DNA of 64,000 bases, from contig JBAZSD010000007.1 of NCBI GenBank assembly GCA_041662605.1, positions 110,431 through 174,430 on the forward strand, given 5' to 3'. The notes under the pieces are model-generated. The model worked only from the letters and a program-made list of their open reading frames with translations, did not search any database and was not told the DNA's origin. This DNA is from Desulfomonilaceae bacterium. GTDB taxonomy: Bacteria; Desulfobacterota; Desulfomonilia; Desulfomonilales; Desulfomonilaceae. Shown here one piece after another: positions 36,728 through 45,355 of the stretch. Both the position numbers and the translations under genes were made by a program. The number at the start of each line of letters is the position of its first letter. Position 1 is the first letter of the stretch.

Positions 36728-37876
36728 GTGTTCAAACTTGATGAAGAACAGAAAATGATTCTTGAAACGGTCCGCCGGATTGCCGCCAAAGAGGTTGCCC
36801 CTAGAGCCGCCGAACTTGATGAGACAGCGGGTTTTCCTCAGCACGCCATTGATGTATTCGCTGAAAACGGTCTACTGACCCCCTTGCTCCCGGCGGAGTA
36901 TGGTGGCGTTGAGATAAGTTTATTGCTTTTTTCCATGGTATTAGAGGAGATCGCCAAGGTTTGCGCTTCTTCTGCGTTAGTGCTGATTGCTCAAGCCGAT
37001 GGTATGCTACCGATCCTCCACGGCGCCACAGGCGATCTCAAGCGCAGATTCCTGGAAAGACTCTCTGGCGATTCCAAGCAATTGACTGCGATTGCAGCGA
37101 CCGAACCATCCGCTGGTTCCGATATCTTATCCATGAGGACAAAGGCTGTGCGCAAGGGCGACAAGTACGTTGTCAATGGGCAGAAGTGCTTTATTACAAA
37201 TGGTTCAGTCGCGGATTTCTTTGTGCTCTTCGCCTATACCGATCCATCAAAGGGAGCCCGAGGCATCAGCGCATTTGTTGTAGAAAAAAGTTTTCCCGGT
37301 CTAGTTTACGGGAAAAATGAGAACAAAATGGGAATGAGGGGATCGATAAACTCAGAGTTATATTTCGAGGATATGGAGATTCCGGCGGAAAACCTTGTTG
37401 GGGCTGAAGGGCAGGGGTTCGCTAATCTTATGAAAACACTCTCCATGAGCAGGCTTTTTTGCGCATCCCAAGCAGTAGGTATAGCGGATGGAGCCCTTAC
37501 TCAAGCGATACAATACGCCCGAGAACGAGTGCAATTCTCCAAGCCCATAGGGGCTTTAAGCCCAATTCAGTTCATGATAGCGGACATGGCAGCCGGTGTA
37601 GAATCCGCCCGACTTTTGACTCGTGAAGCGGCTAGTCTGTTTGATGAGCGAGAAGAAAAAAAGGCAGGCGTTTTCGCCGCCATGGCCAAATGCACGGCGT
37701 CTGACACAGCAATGCGAGTCACTACAGACGCAGTTCAAATCATGGGGGGATACGGATACATGAAAGACTATCCTGTTGAAAGAATGATGAGGGACGCCAA
37801 ACTTACCCAAATCTACACAGGAACCAACCAGATAATGAGGCTTGTCGCAGGAAGATCGATATTGGAGATCCAGTAG
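36728..37876 (+). CDS. Acyl-CoA dehydrogenase lacking the catalytic Glu, with Asp91
   Basis: The 382-residue FAD enzyme starts at GTG 36728, after GGGAGG. Fold motifs are intact (ATEPSAGSD, CFITNGSVADF, TDAVQIMGGYGYMKD). The usual catalytic Glu near the C-terminus is Thr (IYTGTNQIMR). The alternative Glu position used by isovaleryl-CoA dehydrogenase also appears empty (LSMSRL). The segment LIAQADGMLP puts an Asp at residue 91, where the upstream paralogue has Val. Published structures of cyclohex-1-ene-1-carboxyl-CoA dehydrogenase explain its 1,4-elimination by base D91 and loss of the Glu. This protein shows both signs, so that activity is the best guess. Confidence 0.9.
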   Translation: MFKLDEEQKMILETVRRIAAKEVAPRAAELDETAGFPQHAIDVFAENGLLTPLLPAEYGGVEISLLLFSMVLEEIAKVCASSALVLIAQADGMLPILHGATGDLKRRFLERLSGDSKQLTAIAATEPSAGSDILSMRTKAVRKGDKYVVNGQKCFITNGSVADFFVLFAYTDPSKGARGISAFVVEKSFPGLVYGKNENKMGMRGSINSELYFEDMEIPAENLVGAEGQGFANLMKTLSMSRLFCASQAVGIADGALTQAIQYARERVQFSKPIGALSPIQFMIADMAAGVESARLLTREAASLFDEREEKKAGVFAAMAKCTASDTAMRVTTDAVQIMGGYGYMKDYPVERMMRDAKLTQIYTGTNQIMRLVAGRSILEIQ

Positions 37877-37976
37877 AGCGGAATTTATGACTTGATGTTT
37901 ACCATGTTCGATAGCTTGGGCATCATCGCAAATCCTTTATCTGGATTGCGCCGATCAGTCCAAAGATGAGGTTGTT

Positions 37977-39368
37977 ATGCCAGTAGATCCTCCTGAGAAA
38001 TCGCTTTTTCTCGCTCCATGTTCTGTCGTTTTTATTGGGGTTTCACGTAAGACTGGCCCGGGATCCCTCAATCCCGTAGACAACCTTAGATCGTGGGGGT
38101 ACAAGGGAGAAATCCATGTTGTCCATCCTCACGCGCCCCACGTCGGAGGCGTGCGCACAGTACCGAACGTATCCTCATTGAAAAGTCCCGTAGACCTCGG
38201 TATCATCGCCGCGCCCAGGGAGACAATTCCGGGAATCGTCAGAGACTGCGCCGAAAAAGGCATCAAGGCCCTCATCGTAACGAACCAGGGTTTTGCAGAA
38301 GCTGATTCCAGGGGAGGCGAACTTCAGCGACAAATGCTGGACGCCGCCCGCTCAGGGGGAACCAGAATCCTGGGACCAAATACTCTTGGTGTCTCCAATT
38401 CGTTTGATCGGTTCACTTCTTCGTTCATGCCATTGGACCGGCAAGAAATCCCAATTGGTGTAGCATGCCAGTCGGGAGTTTTTTTTGTTGGCTCATCCCA
38501 GCTCACCGGAGGAATGGGAATGGGCGTCGACGTCGGCAATGCCTGCGATCTTGGTCTTGTAGACGCTATTGAATGGCTTGGGTTTGAACGGCGGATTAAG
38601 GCTCTCGCAATACACGCCGAGGGAATATCCGGGGGCAAACGTTTTCTGGAAATCACCAGACAGGTTTCTCTACGAATCCCCGTAATTGCGATAAAAACCG
38701 GTCGGTCTCCATTAGGAGCCTTGACGGCTGCCACCCACAGCGGTTCGATGGCCGGACACGACCGCATAGCCGGAGCCGTCATGACCAAGGCAGGCGTAAT
38801 ACGCGTGGAAGAAACTCAGGACATGAAGGATCTCGTAGGCGCCTTTCTGCGCTTACCGCCTATGAGGGGGCGCAAAGTGGCCGTGATCACTCTTACCGGG
38901 GCAGGTGGGATAATACTATTGGACGCCATGCACATTTCTGGACTGACGCCGGCGAACTTGGGCCAGGATTCCCTGAAAAACGTGCAAGAGCTATCCCCAC
39001 CATGGATGCCCATCGGCAATCCCATGGATATCTGGCCGGCCCTGATGAAGAACGGAATGCGGAAAGTCTTCGGGATTGCCCTCAGAGGCGCTTTAAATGA
39101 TCCGAACGTGGACGCGATTATTTGCCTGGCTTTGGGATTGGATAGCGAGAATCAACCATATTTCAGCGCTGTGGAAGAGATACAGAGTTTGTCGCTGGAC
39201 TCGCAAAAACCGATCATTGTGTGGGTCTACGGGCCACGAGCCGAAGAGGCCCGAGCCCAACTAAATCAAAAAGGTCGGGCAATGACAGTTCCCACCCTGG
39301 AAAGAGGAGTTAAAATTCTTGCCAGGATGGCCGAATACGAGACATGGCGTCAAAATAACATGCAATAG
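37977..39368 (+). CDS. NDP-forming acyl-CoA synthetase, alpha-type (CoA-binding) protein
   Basis: The protein has 463 residues. An N-terminal Rossmann-like CoA-binding domain (about 1-130; SVVFIGVSRKTGPGSLNP) is followed by two ligase-CoA subdomains (LGPNTLGVSN, ACQSGVFFVGSSQ, and the loop AATHSGSMAGHD). These match the alpha subunit of ADP-forming acetyl/acyl-CoA synthetases. The ATP-grasp beta part is absent, so a partner must be encoded elsewhere, or the protein has another role such as CoA transfer. It follows the two dehydrogenases on the same strand, after about 100 bases, with GATGAGG before the ATG. This fits activation or ATP recovery from an acyl-CoA in the same pathway. Confidence 0.85.
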   Translation: MPVDPPEKSLFLAPCSVVFIGVSRKTGPGSLNPVDNLRSWGYKGEIHVVHPHAPHVGGVRTVPNVSSLKSPVDLGIIAAPRETIPGIVRDCAEKGIKALIVTNQGFAEADSRGGELQRQMLDAARSGGTRILGPNTLGVSNSFDRFTSSFMPLDRQEIPIGVACQSGVFFVGSSQLTGGMGMGVDVGNACDLGLVDAIEWLGFERRIKALAIHAEGISGGKRFLEITRQVSLRIPVIAIKTGRSPLGALTAATHSGSMAGHDRIAGAVMTKAGVIRVEETQDMKDLVGAFLRLPPMRGRKVAVITLTGAGGIILLDAMHISGLTPANLGQDSLKNVQELSPPWMPIGNPMDIWPALMKNGMRKVFGIALRGALNDPNVDAIICLALGLDSENQPYFSAVEEIQSLSLDSQKPIIVWVYGPRAEEARAQLNQKGRAMTVPTLERGVKILARMAEYETWRQNNMQ

Positions 39369-39625
39369 GGGGCAATTCGGGTTCTCCAGTCGGCGCCGCC
39401 CATCTTGGCCCCAGGTATACCAAGGCTAGGCCATTGTGATATTGGCCTTGTGCAGACTTTTGCCCTCCAGACTCCAAAAACAAATTCTGAAAGACTCTTC
39501 CGATAAATACCTGTTGCATATAATCGAGCTGAAGTAGTTTTATAATCTTTGCTTCTTCAGGTCTTAGCTCCAGAGGCCCATACAGGTTTACTTTGTTTAA
39601 CGCCCTTGATTTGTAGAGTTTCACA

Positions 39626-40480
39626 ATGATTGTCGATAGTCACTGTCATATTTTCACAGAGCGCATTGTCAGCAATACGACCCAAAAAGCCGCGATGCTA
39701 AAGGAATTGAAGCTCAATACCTGTGGAGCCGTGGAAAGATTGAGGCCTGAGTTGCTGCAAGAGTCTCTGGAGAGAAACGGAATTGAGAAGTGCTGGCTAC
39801 TGCCGACGGCGGCGCCGGAAAAGGTTGTAGCCGAAAATGACAAGTTCATCAAAATAACCTCAAAGTTCTCGCGTTTGTTTACTCTTGCGACTCTGCACCC
39901 GATCATGCCGGGTCTTGTCAATGAGATTCACCGCATGTTCGATTCCGGAATTACAGGATTCAAATTTTCCAGTTTTTCTCAACGTTTTGATCTATTGTCT
40001 CCGGAATCGGGCGAAATGCTGACTGAGATTTCACGAATCGGAAATTCCCGGAACATTAGGCCTATAGTTGTGTTCGACACTTTTATGCGAGCCGATATTT
40101 ATTTTGGAGCGAAATTCGAGCATCTTGCCAGGCCTTCAAAATTGTATCTGATTGCCCGAAGGTATCAGGGAATTGATTTCGTCTGCGCTCACATGGGAGG
40201 CTTGCTTGGTGATTTCGATGAAATTAGAGATGTGTTGCGCCCCCTTGATAATCTCTATCTGGATACGTCAAACGCGGCCCACACGCTTTCGGAAGAGGAA
40301 TTTGTGGAGTTGTTGAAGATTCATGGGGCTTCCCATGTACTATTCGGGACCGATTGGCCCTGGTTCCTGCATGAGGAAGAACTGGCCAACATCGTGTCGT
40401 TGATGGCGAAGGCGGGCTTTAGCGCCGTCGAGCAGGCCAAAGTTCTGGGCGAAAACGCCAGGGAGCTTTTTGGCTTGTGA
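39626..40480 (+). CDS. Amidohydrolase-superfamily metal-dependent hydrolase
   Basis: The 284-residue TIM-barrel protein has the metal motif DSHCHIF at its start and HMGGLLGDFDE in the middle. LFGTDWPW near the end carries the Asp ligand. This arrangement is that of the amidohydrolase-2 group, which contains hydrolases and non-oxidative decarboxylases such as those of aromatic acids. Neither activity can be assigned by sight. It is on the same strand as the acyl-CoA genes but 257 bases downstream, so an operon link is only possible. Confidence 0.82.
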   Translation: MIVDSHCHIFTERIVSNTTQKAAMLKELKLNTCGAVERLRPELLQESLERNGIEKCWLLPTAAPEKVVAENDKFIKITSKFSRLFTLATLHPIMPGLVNEIHRMFDSGITGFKFSSFSQRFDLLSPESGEMLTEISRIGNSRNIRPIVVFDTFMRADIYFGAKFEHLARPSKLYLIARRYQGIDFVCAHMGGLLGDFDEIRDVLRPLDNLYLDTSNAAHTLSEEEFVELLKIHGASHVLFGTDWPWFLHEEELANIVSLMAKAGFSAVEQAKVLGENARELFGL

Positions 40481-40520
40481 AAAGCGTACTGAATAACTGA
40501 CTTAATGGCAGGAGGAAAAG

Positions 40521-40997
40521 TTGGAATACACCGTAGGTCTTGGCAGGGGATGGAAGCGGGACGAGCATGGGCTGGCGGGAAAAGGTAGCATATCTATGGA
40601 CGGAGACACGGTAAATTTGTCCGGCAAACAGCAGACGGCGCTATTGTTTAAGGTCCTCCTGTGGTCGCTCACTGCGATGATGGTGGCCAATATCTCGGTA
40701 GTAGTATACGCCAACCTTTTTTCAGTCGGAGAACACCAGCGTTCAGGACTGATAGCAATGCTTATTGTGGGACTGGGATTAACTGTCACAGTAGCTACGC
40801 TACTTACAAGATATTTTGGTTCGTCTCCCTATTCCTTAAAATTTAAAAGAAACAATGTTCTCTCAGTTACACGGGCTGGGAATTTTATTACAATCAAGGC
40901 GTCGACTCAGGGGAATTCAATCACTTTCAAAGCTTTCTCGGAGCAGGATGCGCAGGATATCGAAAACGAAATAAAGAACATTACAAAAATATGCTGA
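40521..40997 (+). CDS. Two-helix membrane protein, unknown
   Basis: The protein has 158 residues. The start is a TTG directly after GGAGGAAAAG. Residues 1-40 are polar and glycine-rich, two membrane helices lie near 45-65 and 75-97, and a soluble C-terminal domain of about 55 residues follows (SVTRAGNFITIKASTQG). The pattern resembles proteins with a PH-like or bacterial bPH2-type tail, but I cannot confirm that. It lies 40 bases after the amidohydrolase, probably in the same transcript. Confidence 0.65.
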   Translation: MEYTVGLGRGWKRDEHGLAGKGSISMDGDTVNLSGKQQTALLFKVLLWSLTAMMVANISVVVYANLFSVGEHQRSGLIAMLIVGLGLTVTVATLLTRYFGSSPYSLKFKRNNVLSVTRAGNFITIKASTQGNSITFKAFSEQDAQDIENEIKNITKIC

Positions 40998-41038
40998 ACA
41001 TCGCTCTCCGATTTGTGAGAAAACGCCTTGATTGAATT

Positions 41039-42106
41039 CTATTGCAGAGCGATAGCCTGTTCAGGGCAGATTTCTTGACAACAAAAGCAGGTTATACATT
41101 TGTCTGGATCCACCTCTGGAACCGCATCGCCCATAGACAGGGCCGAGACAGGACATTGATCAACACACGTCCCGCAGCCTGAGCATAAATCCGGGTCAGC
41201 CTTGGGTCTCACAGTTGTTCTGCTGTTCATCATAGCCTGTATCGCTTCGTTCTTGAAAATTGCTTCTCCTCCAAGGGGCGGAAGCTTGAAATCGGGTATC
41301 AGTCTGAGTTCTCCAATTACCTCAATATTTTTTAGATCATAGTCTCCAAGACCGAGATCTTTGGCCTTTTGAAGAAAGAGTAGGCGACCCGGATCACATC
41401 CCATCATTGTGGATATTACAGCGTCAAGAGCGACTGCGTTGTCAGAAGCCAGTACCAGGCCGATATCTCTGAGATCCGTACATGCCGGACCATTCCCTTC
41501 CATGCCCACCACTGCGTCAACGATGAAGAAATCAGGAGGCCGGAGCCGAAAAACGTCTACGATCAGTTCATGGAATCGTTGAGGATTACCTGCCGCCTTG
41601 TGCAACATGGCTTTCTGGGCTCCAGGTAGATAACCGTAACTGTTTTTTATCGCTCCAGTCATTACTGTCAGCCCGTGAGTCTTGAATTTGGGCAGACTTA
41701 TAATGATATCAGCTTCCATCACGGCTCTGGAAACGCTCACCGAAGACATGAATTCGGGATTGAAATCCATCTTGACGGAATCATTTCCGATATTTTGATA
41801 GTGGCCCTTGGCGGCTTCCATGAGTCCGGCTTTTTCAAAGCTTTCCTCATTCGCTCCGTAGCTGACGAGGCCGGGGTTATCCCCGACGACTATCGAAGCC
41901 GGGTTCAATGTCTCAAGCTTATCGACTACCGCTCTGAGCACTGCCGGATTTGTCACTATTCCTTCTGTGGCTTCCGACGAGCGAAGCACGTTGGGTTTAA
42001 CAAGGACCTTTTTTCCCGAGACGTTTATGGAAAACAGCTCGAAAGCCTTATCTACAGCCCGTCTCACATTCTGATACGAAGCAGGCTCAATCATAACTCT
42101 TGACAT
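41039..42106 (-). CDS. DUF362 protein with C-terminal ferredoxin domain
   Basis: From ATG 42106 (RBS AGAGGAAG) the protein has 355 residues. The DUF362 body (about 1-295) contains VLVKPNVLRSSEATEGIVTNPAVLRAVV, SLPKFKTHGLTVMTGAIKNSYG and DAVVGMEGNGPA. It is followed by two [4Fe-4S] motifs, CSGCGTCVDQCP and CITCFCCQEICP. Such proteins are widespread in anaerobes and are thought to be iron-sulfur or redox enzymes, but the reaction is not established. The frame is open back to 42151 without a ribosome site. A small inverted repeat lies just upstream. Confidence 0.9.
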   Translation of the reverse strand: MSRVMIEPASYQNVRRAVDKAFELFSINVSGKKVLVKPNVLRSSEATEGIVTNPAVLRAVVDKLETLNPASIVVGDNPGLVSYGANEESFEKAGLMEAAKGHYQNIGNDSVKMDFNPEFMSSVSVSRAVMEADIIISLPKFKTHGLTVMTGAIKNSYGYLPGAQKAMLHKAAGNPQRFHELIVDVFRLRPPDFFIVDAVVGMEGNGPACTDLRDIGLVLASDNAVALDAVISTMMGCDPGRLLFLQKAKDLGLGDYDLKNIEVIGELRLIPDFKLPPLGGEAIFKNEAIQAMMNSRTTVRPKADPDLCSGCGTCVDQCPVSALSMGDAVPEVDPDKCITCFCCQEICPEQAIALQ

Positions 42107-42123
42107 TTTATCTTCCTCTATGA

Positions 42124-42139
42124 GGGTGTATTTATACCC
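42124..42139. promoter_or_regulatory. Inverted repeat upstream of the DUF362 gene
   Basis: GGGTGTATTTATACCC has seven-base arms with one G-T wobble. It lies 18 bases upstream of the DUF362 ATG on the minus strand. Its position suggests an operator or a 5' mRNA hairpin. Confidence 0.3.
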
Positions 42140-42552
42140 TTCATTGTCCAATGCGTAAATATATTCTATAAAAAGAATTAATGGCTATTGGGTCTTGCGT
42201 CAAGGTCGCGCCAAAAAGTTCGAAATCCGCCTCAAAATTTAGTGACAGTTAGCTTGCAAAACTGTTAAATGTAGCCTCTATCGAGTATTTTGTTATTTTC
42301 TCCATAAAAAACGATTATTTCCATAAGCAAGGCACGAAAAGCCCGGCCTCATGAAATCAATTGACGGTTACTCCTTTGACTTCAGGAACATAGGCTACAC
42401 CGAAAGTTGAGGTAATGGACTAGCGTGAATAGAAGACTACATGATCAGTTAAAACTCTGAGGTAAAATCATTGCGGGTCGACATAAACAAGGTTTCTTCC
42501 AAGCACTCCAGCTCAGCGCCATTGAGGGTATCACTTGGAGACAAGGGGCTTT
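42140..42552. other. Divergent intergenic region, no gene recognised
   Basis: About 410 AT-rich bases lie between the DUF362 gene and the DUF1186 gene. I see no ORF with a ribosome site, no tRNA and no repeat. Promoters for both flanking genes should be here, but none stands out. Confidence 0.5.
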
Positions 42553-43383
42553 ATGGAAATAAGAGAAATTTTGCACGCATTGGAACGGAATCGAGGATTT
42601 TTCCCTCGAAACGCCCTTGAGATGGCAATACAACAACGTGAACGGATTTCCCCTTATCTGCTGAACATCATAATTGAGTCTACCGAAAAAGCCGATCTCC
42701 TCGTTCACGATGTGTCCTATATGGCGCACATTTACGCAATGTTTCTTCTGGCTCAATTTCGAGAAAAGAGGGCTTATCCGCTCATAGTGAATTTCTTCTC
42801 TCTTCCAGGTGAAGTCTCTCTCGACCTAACGGACGATATAGTAACTGAAGACCTTGAAAACATTCTCGCATCGGTCGCTTGCCGCGACGATAACCTTATC
42901 AGAAGTTTAATTGAGAACGATGAAGTCAACGAGTACGTCCGGGGGTCGGGCGTGGGAAGCCTTGTGACTATGATGGCCGTTGATGAACTACCCAGGGACA
43001 TCGTGGTAGATTATTTCAAGAGCCTTTTTCGTGGAAAGCTCACACGAGAGCCCTCCCATGTCTGGGATAGTTTGATATTGTACTCTGAGGAAATTTACCC
43101 CGAAGAACTTTATGGCGATATTCAAGAGAGTTACGAGGATGGACTCCCTGACCCTCTCTTTATGGATCTGTCTGACATCGACAGGGCGATATATAGGGGA
43201 AAACAAGACACTCTGAGCCACCTGAGAGAAAACTCCTCTCATCATCTCTTTACTGACATTGTCGGAGAAATCGAATCTTGGGAATGTTTCCAGGCTCAGG
43301 ACATGATACCTAAGATCGGGAGGAATGATCCGTGTCCTTGCGGAAGTGGGAAGAAATTCAAGAAATGCTGTGGAAATTTTTGA
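42553..43383 (+). CDS. DUF1186 protein with a C-terminal SEC-C zinc motif
   Basis: The protein has 276 residues. A helical, HEAT-like body contains EIREILHALERNRGFFPRNALEMAI at the start, VGSLVTMMAVDELPRDIV, and SHVWDSLILYSEEIYPEELYGDI. This is the DUF1186 pattern. The last 20 residues, RNDPCPCGSGKKFKKCC, form a SEC-C metal-binding motif, as found at the end of SecA. SEC-C domains bind Zn or Fe and often contact ribosomes or chaperones. The role is unknown. GGAG lies 13 bases before the ATG, slightly far. Confidence 0.85.
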   Translation: MEIREILHALERNRGFFPRNALEMAIQQRERISPYLLNIIIESTEKADLLVHDVSYMAHIYAMFLLAQFREKRAYPLIVNFFSLPGEVSLDLTDDIVTEDLENILASVACRDDNLIRSLIENDEVNEYVRGSGVGSLVTMMAVDELPRDIVVDYFKSLFRGKLTREPSHVWDSLILYSEEIYPEELYGDIQESYEDGLPDPLFMDLSDIDRAIYRGKQDTLSHLRENSSHHLFTDIVGEIESWECFQAQDMIPKIGRNDPCPCGSGKKFKKCCGNF

Positions 43384-43509
43384 CCGTTATTGGATGGCCG
43401 TAAAGTAACGTTGTTTCGATTATTAAAGATGTTATATCCGACCTGAAATCGATTTTAATGGGCGGAACGGAGAGTCTATTATAGTATGGACCTTACTGAG
43501 GAGATGGTT

Positions 43510-44547
43510 ATGAAAAAGCTAGCGACTTTCTTTCGATTGAGTATGGCCGTTGCTGTTACGCTTGCGGTGATCTTCGTTTCTGTCGTTGGGGCGCAGTCGC
43601 AGACCGACCCGCTCCCTTCCTGGAACGACGGAGCTGCTAAAAACGCTATCATTCATTTCGTCCAGACCACTACCGACAAATCCAGCCCAAATTTTGTGCC
43701 GCCCGAGGATAGGCTCGCCACTTTTGATCAGGATGGCACCACGTGGGTCGAGCATCCTATCTACACTCAGGTGATGTTTGCCTTCGATCGTGTTGTGGAA
43801 ATGGCTCCGAAACGTCCGGAATGGAAAACTAAGCGGCCTTTCAATTCCTTGATCTCAGGAGACCAGGCAGCGATTGAGAAATTTACATCGAAGGATCTGG
43901 AACAGATTTTTTTAGCGACGCAAACCGGAATGAGCACAGACGCATTCCAGGAGATAGCCAGAGAGTGGATCGCAAAGGCAAAGAACCTGCGGTGGAAACG
44001 GCCTTACACCGAGCTGATTTACCAGCCGATGCTGGAGGTAATGCGCTATCTTCGAGACAACGGCTACAAGACATACATCGTCACGGGTGGAGGGCAGGAT
44101 TTTGTCCGATCGTACGCTGAACGGGTTTATGGCATCCCTCCCGAGCAGATAATTGGCTCTGCCCTTGAAACACAGTTTACTTACGCTAAGGATGGCAAGG
44201 CTATCCTGATGAGGCCCCCTAAGGTGTTATTGAATGACAACTTCTCGGGAAAACCAGAGGACATTTACCTTTTTACGGGTAGAAGACCCAGGGCGGCTTT
44301 TGGAAACTCTACCGGGGATCGGCAAATGCTTGAGTATGCGCAGGGTAGCGCTGGGGCGGCGCTGATGATGCTGACGCTTCATGACGATGCGGACCGGGAA
44401 TACGCTTATGGTCCGGCGACAGGTCTGCCGCCTACCAAGGTAGGAACATTCACCCAGGCCCTGTATGACGAAGCAAAGGCTAAAGGCTGGTTTGTTATCA
44501 GTATGAAGAAAGATTGGAAGGTCATCTTTCCGTTTGATAAAAAGTGA
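43510..44547 (+). CDS. Secreted HAD-family phosphatase
   Basis: The protein has 345 residues. A signal peptide (about 1-28, cut near VVGAQS) is followed by the HAD nucleophile motif ATFDQDGTTW (DxDGT). Motif II is IVTGGGQD, and motif III/IV is AFGNSTGDRQML. Exported HAD phosphatases of this type act on phosphomonoesters in the periplasm. The start ATG 43510 follows GAGGAG; ATG 43504 and 43486 are further possibilities. It stands alone, about 100 bases before the DUF1269 gene. Confidence 0.87.
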   Translation: MKKLATFFRLSMAVAVTLAVIFVSVVGAQSQTDPLPSWNDGAAKNAIIHFVQTTTDKSSPNFVPPEDRLATFDQDGTTWVEHPIYTQVMFAFDRVVEMAPKRPEWKTKRPFNSLISGDQAAIEKFTSKDLEQIFLATQTGMSTDAFQEIAREWIAKAKNLRWKRPYTELIYQPMLEVMRYLRDNGYKTYIVTGGGQDFVRSYAERVYGIPPEQIIGSALETQFTYAKDGKAILMRPPKVLLNDNFSGKPEDIYLFTGRRPRAAFGNSTGDRQMLEYAQGSAGAALMMLTLHDDADREYAYGPATGLPPTKVGTFTQALYDEAKAKGWFVISMKKDWKVIFPFDKK

Positions 44548-44648
44548 ACAAGCCCTGGATGGGCGACAGGAAAACACAAGCAGCAGGAGAATCGAACAGT
44601 GATTATATTTAATTGATGAGTATCAATTGGTTTTAAAGGGAGAAATTC

Positions 44649-45140
44649 ATGAGCACTTTGGTGGTTATTGGTTACGATGACAAGTTCAAGGCGGAAGATG
44701 TTCGTCTTATGCTTCTCAAGATGCAGAAAGACTACCTGATTGACCTTGAGGACGCTGTCGTAGCTGTCAAGGATGAAAGCGGCAAGGTTAACCTACATCA
44801 GATGTATCATATGACCGCGGCGGGCGCTGTAAGTGGTGGATTTTGGGGAACTCTGATAGGTCTCATTTTTCTTAATCCACTCCTGGGATTGGCCGTCGGC
44901 GCTTCAGCGGGCGCTGTTTCCGGAGCCCTTACGGATGTGGGCCTCGATGACAAATTCATGAAGAGCCTGGCGGAAACCCTTAATAACGGCAGTTCGGTGC
45001 TATTCGTTCTGGTTAGAAAGGCTACACCGGACAAGGTGCTGGAAGAACTTGAAGGAACAGGCGGGAAGATTATAAAGACATCATTATCCCACGAGGATGA
45101 GTCTAAACTACAGGCGGCTCTGAACGCAGCCAAGAGCTAA
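44649..45140 (+). CDS. DUF1269 glycine-rich membrane protein
   Basis: The protein has 163 residues. A cytoplasmic-type start (TLVVIGYDDKFKAEDVRLMLLKMQ) leads to two Gly/Ala-rich membrane segments at about 58-95 (AAGAVSGGFWGTLIGLIF and AVGASAGAVSGALTD). A soluble tail follows with SSVLFVLVRKATPDKVLEEL. This is the standard DUF1269 pattern; the function is unknown. A strong hairpin follows its stop. Confidence 0.9.
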   Translation: MSTLVVIGYDDKFKAEDVRLMLLKMQKDYLIDLEDAVVAVKDESGKVNLHQMYHMTAAGAVSGGFWGTLIGLIFLNPLLGLAVGASAGAVSGALTDVGLDDKFMKSLAETLNNGSSVLFVLVRKATPDKVLEELEGTGGKIIKTSLSHEDESKLQAALNAAKS

Positions 45141-45148
45141 CAAGGGAC

Positions 45149-45185
45149 GGCAGTCAGGGCAAGTGTGTAATTTGCGCTGACTGTC
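45149..45185 (+). terminator. Hairpin after the DUF1269 gene
   Basis: GGCAGTCAGGGCAA (45149-45162) pairs with TTGCGCTGACTGTC (45172-45185), with one G-G mismatch and one wobble, and a nine-base loop. It begins eight bases after the stop. There is no clear U run. Confidence 0.55.
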
Positions 45186-45355
45186 AATCCATTCCTGAAT
45201 TATTTAAATCAACGACCATAGGCTGAATTAAATTTAGAGGTTTTGCCTGAGCGCTTCATCGGTGAAGGCAAATGACCGACTATTTTGTTCATTAAGACCA
45301 TCCATGATGTTCTCGTTTGCTATCCCGGTATTAGGGTGTTCATTCTCGAATAGGC

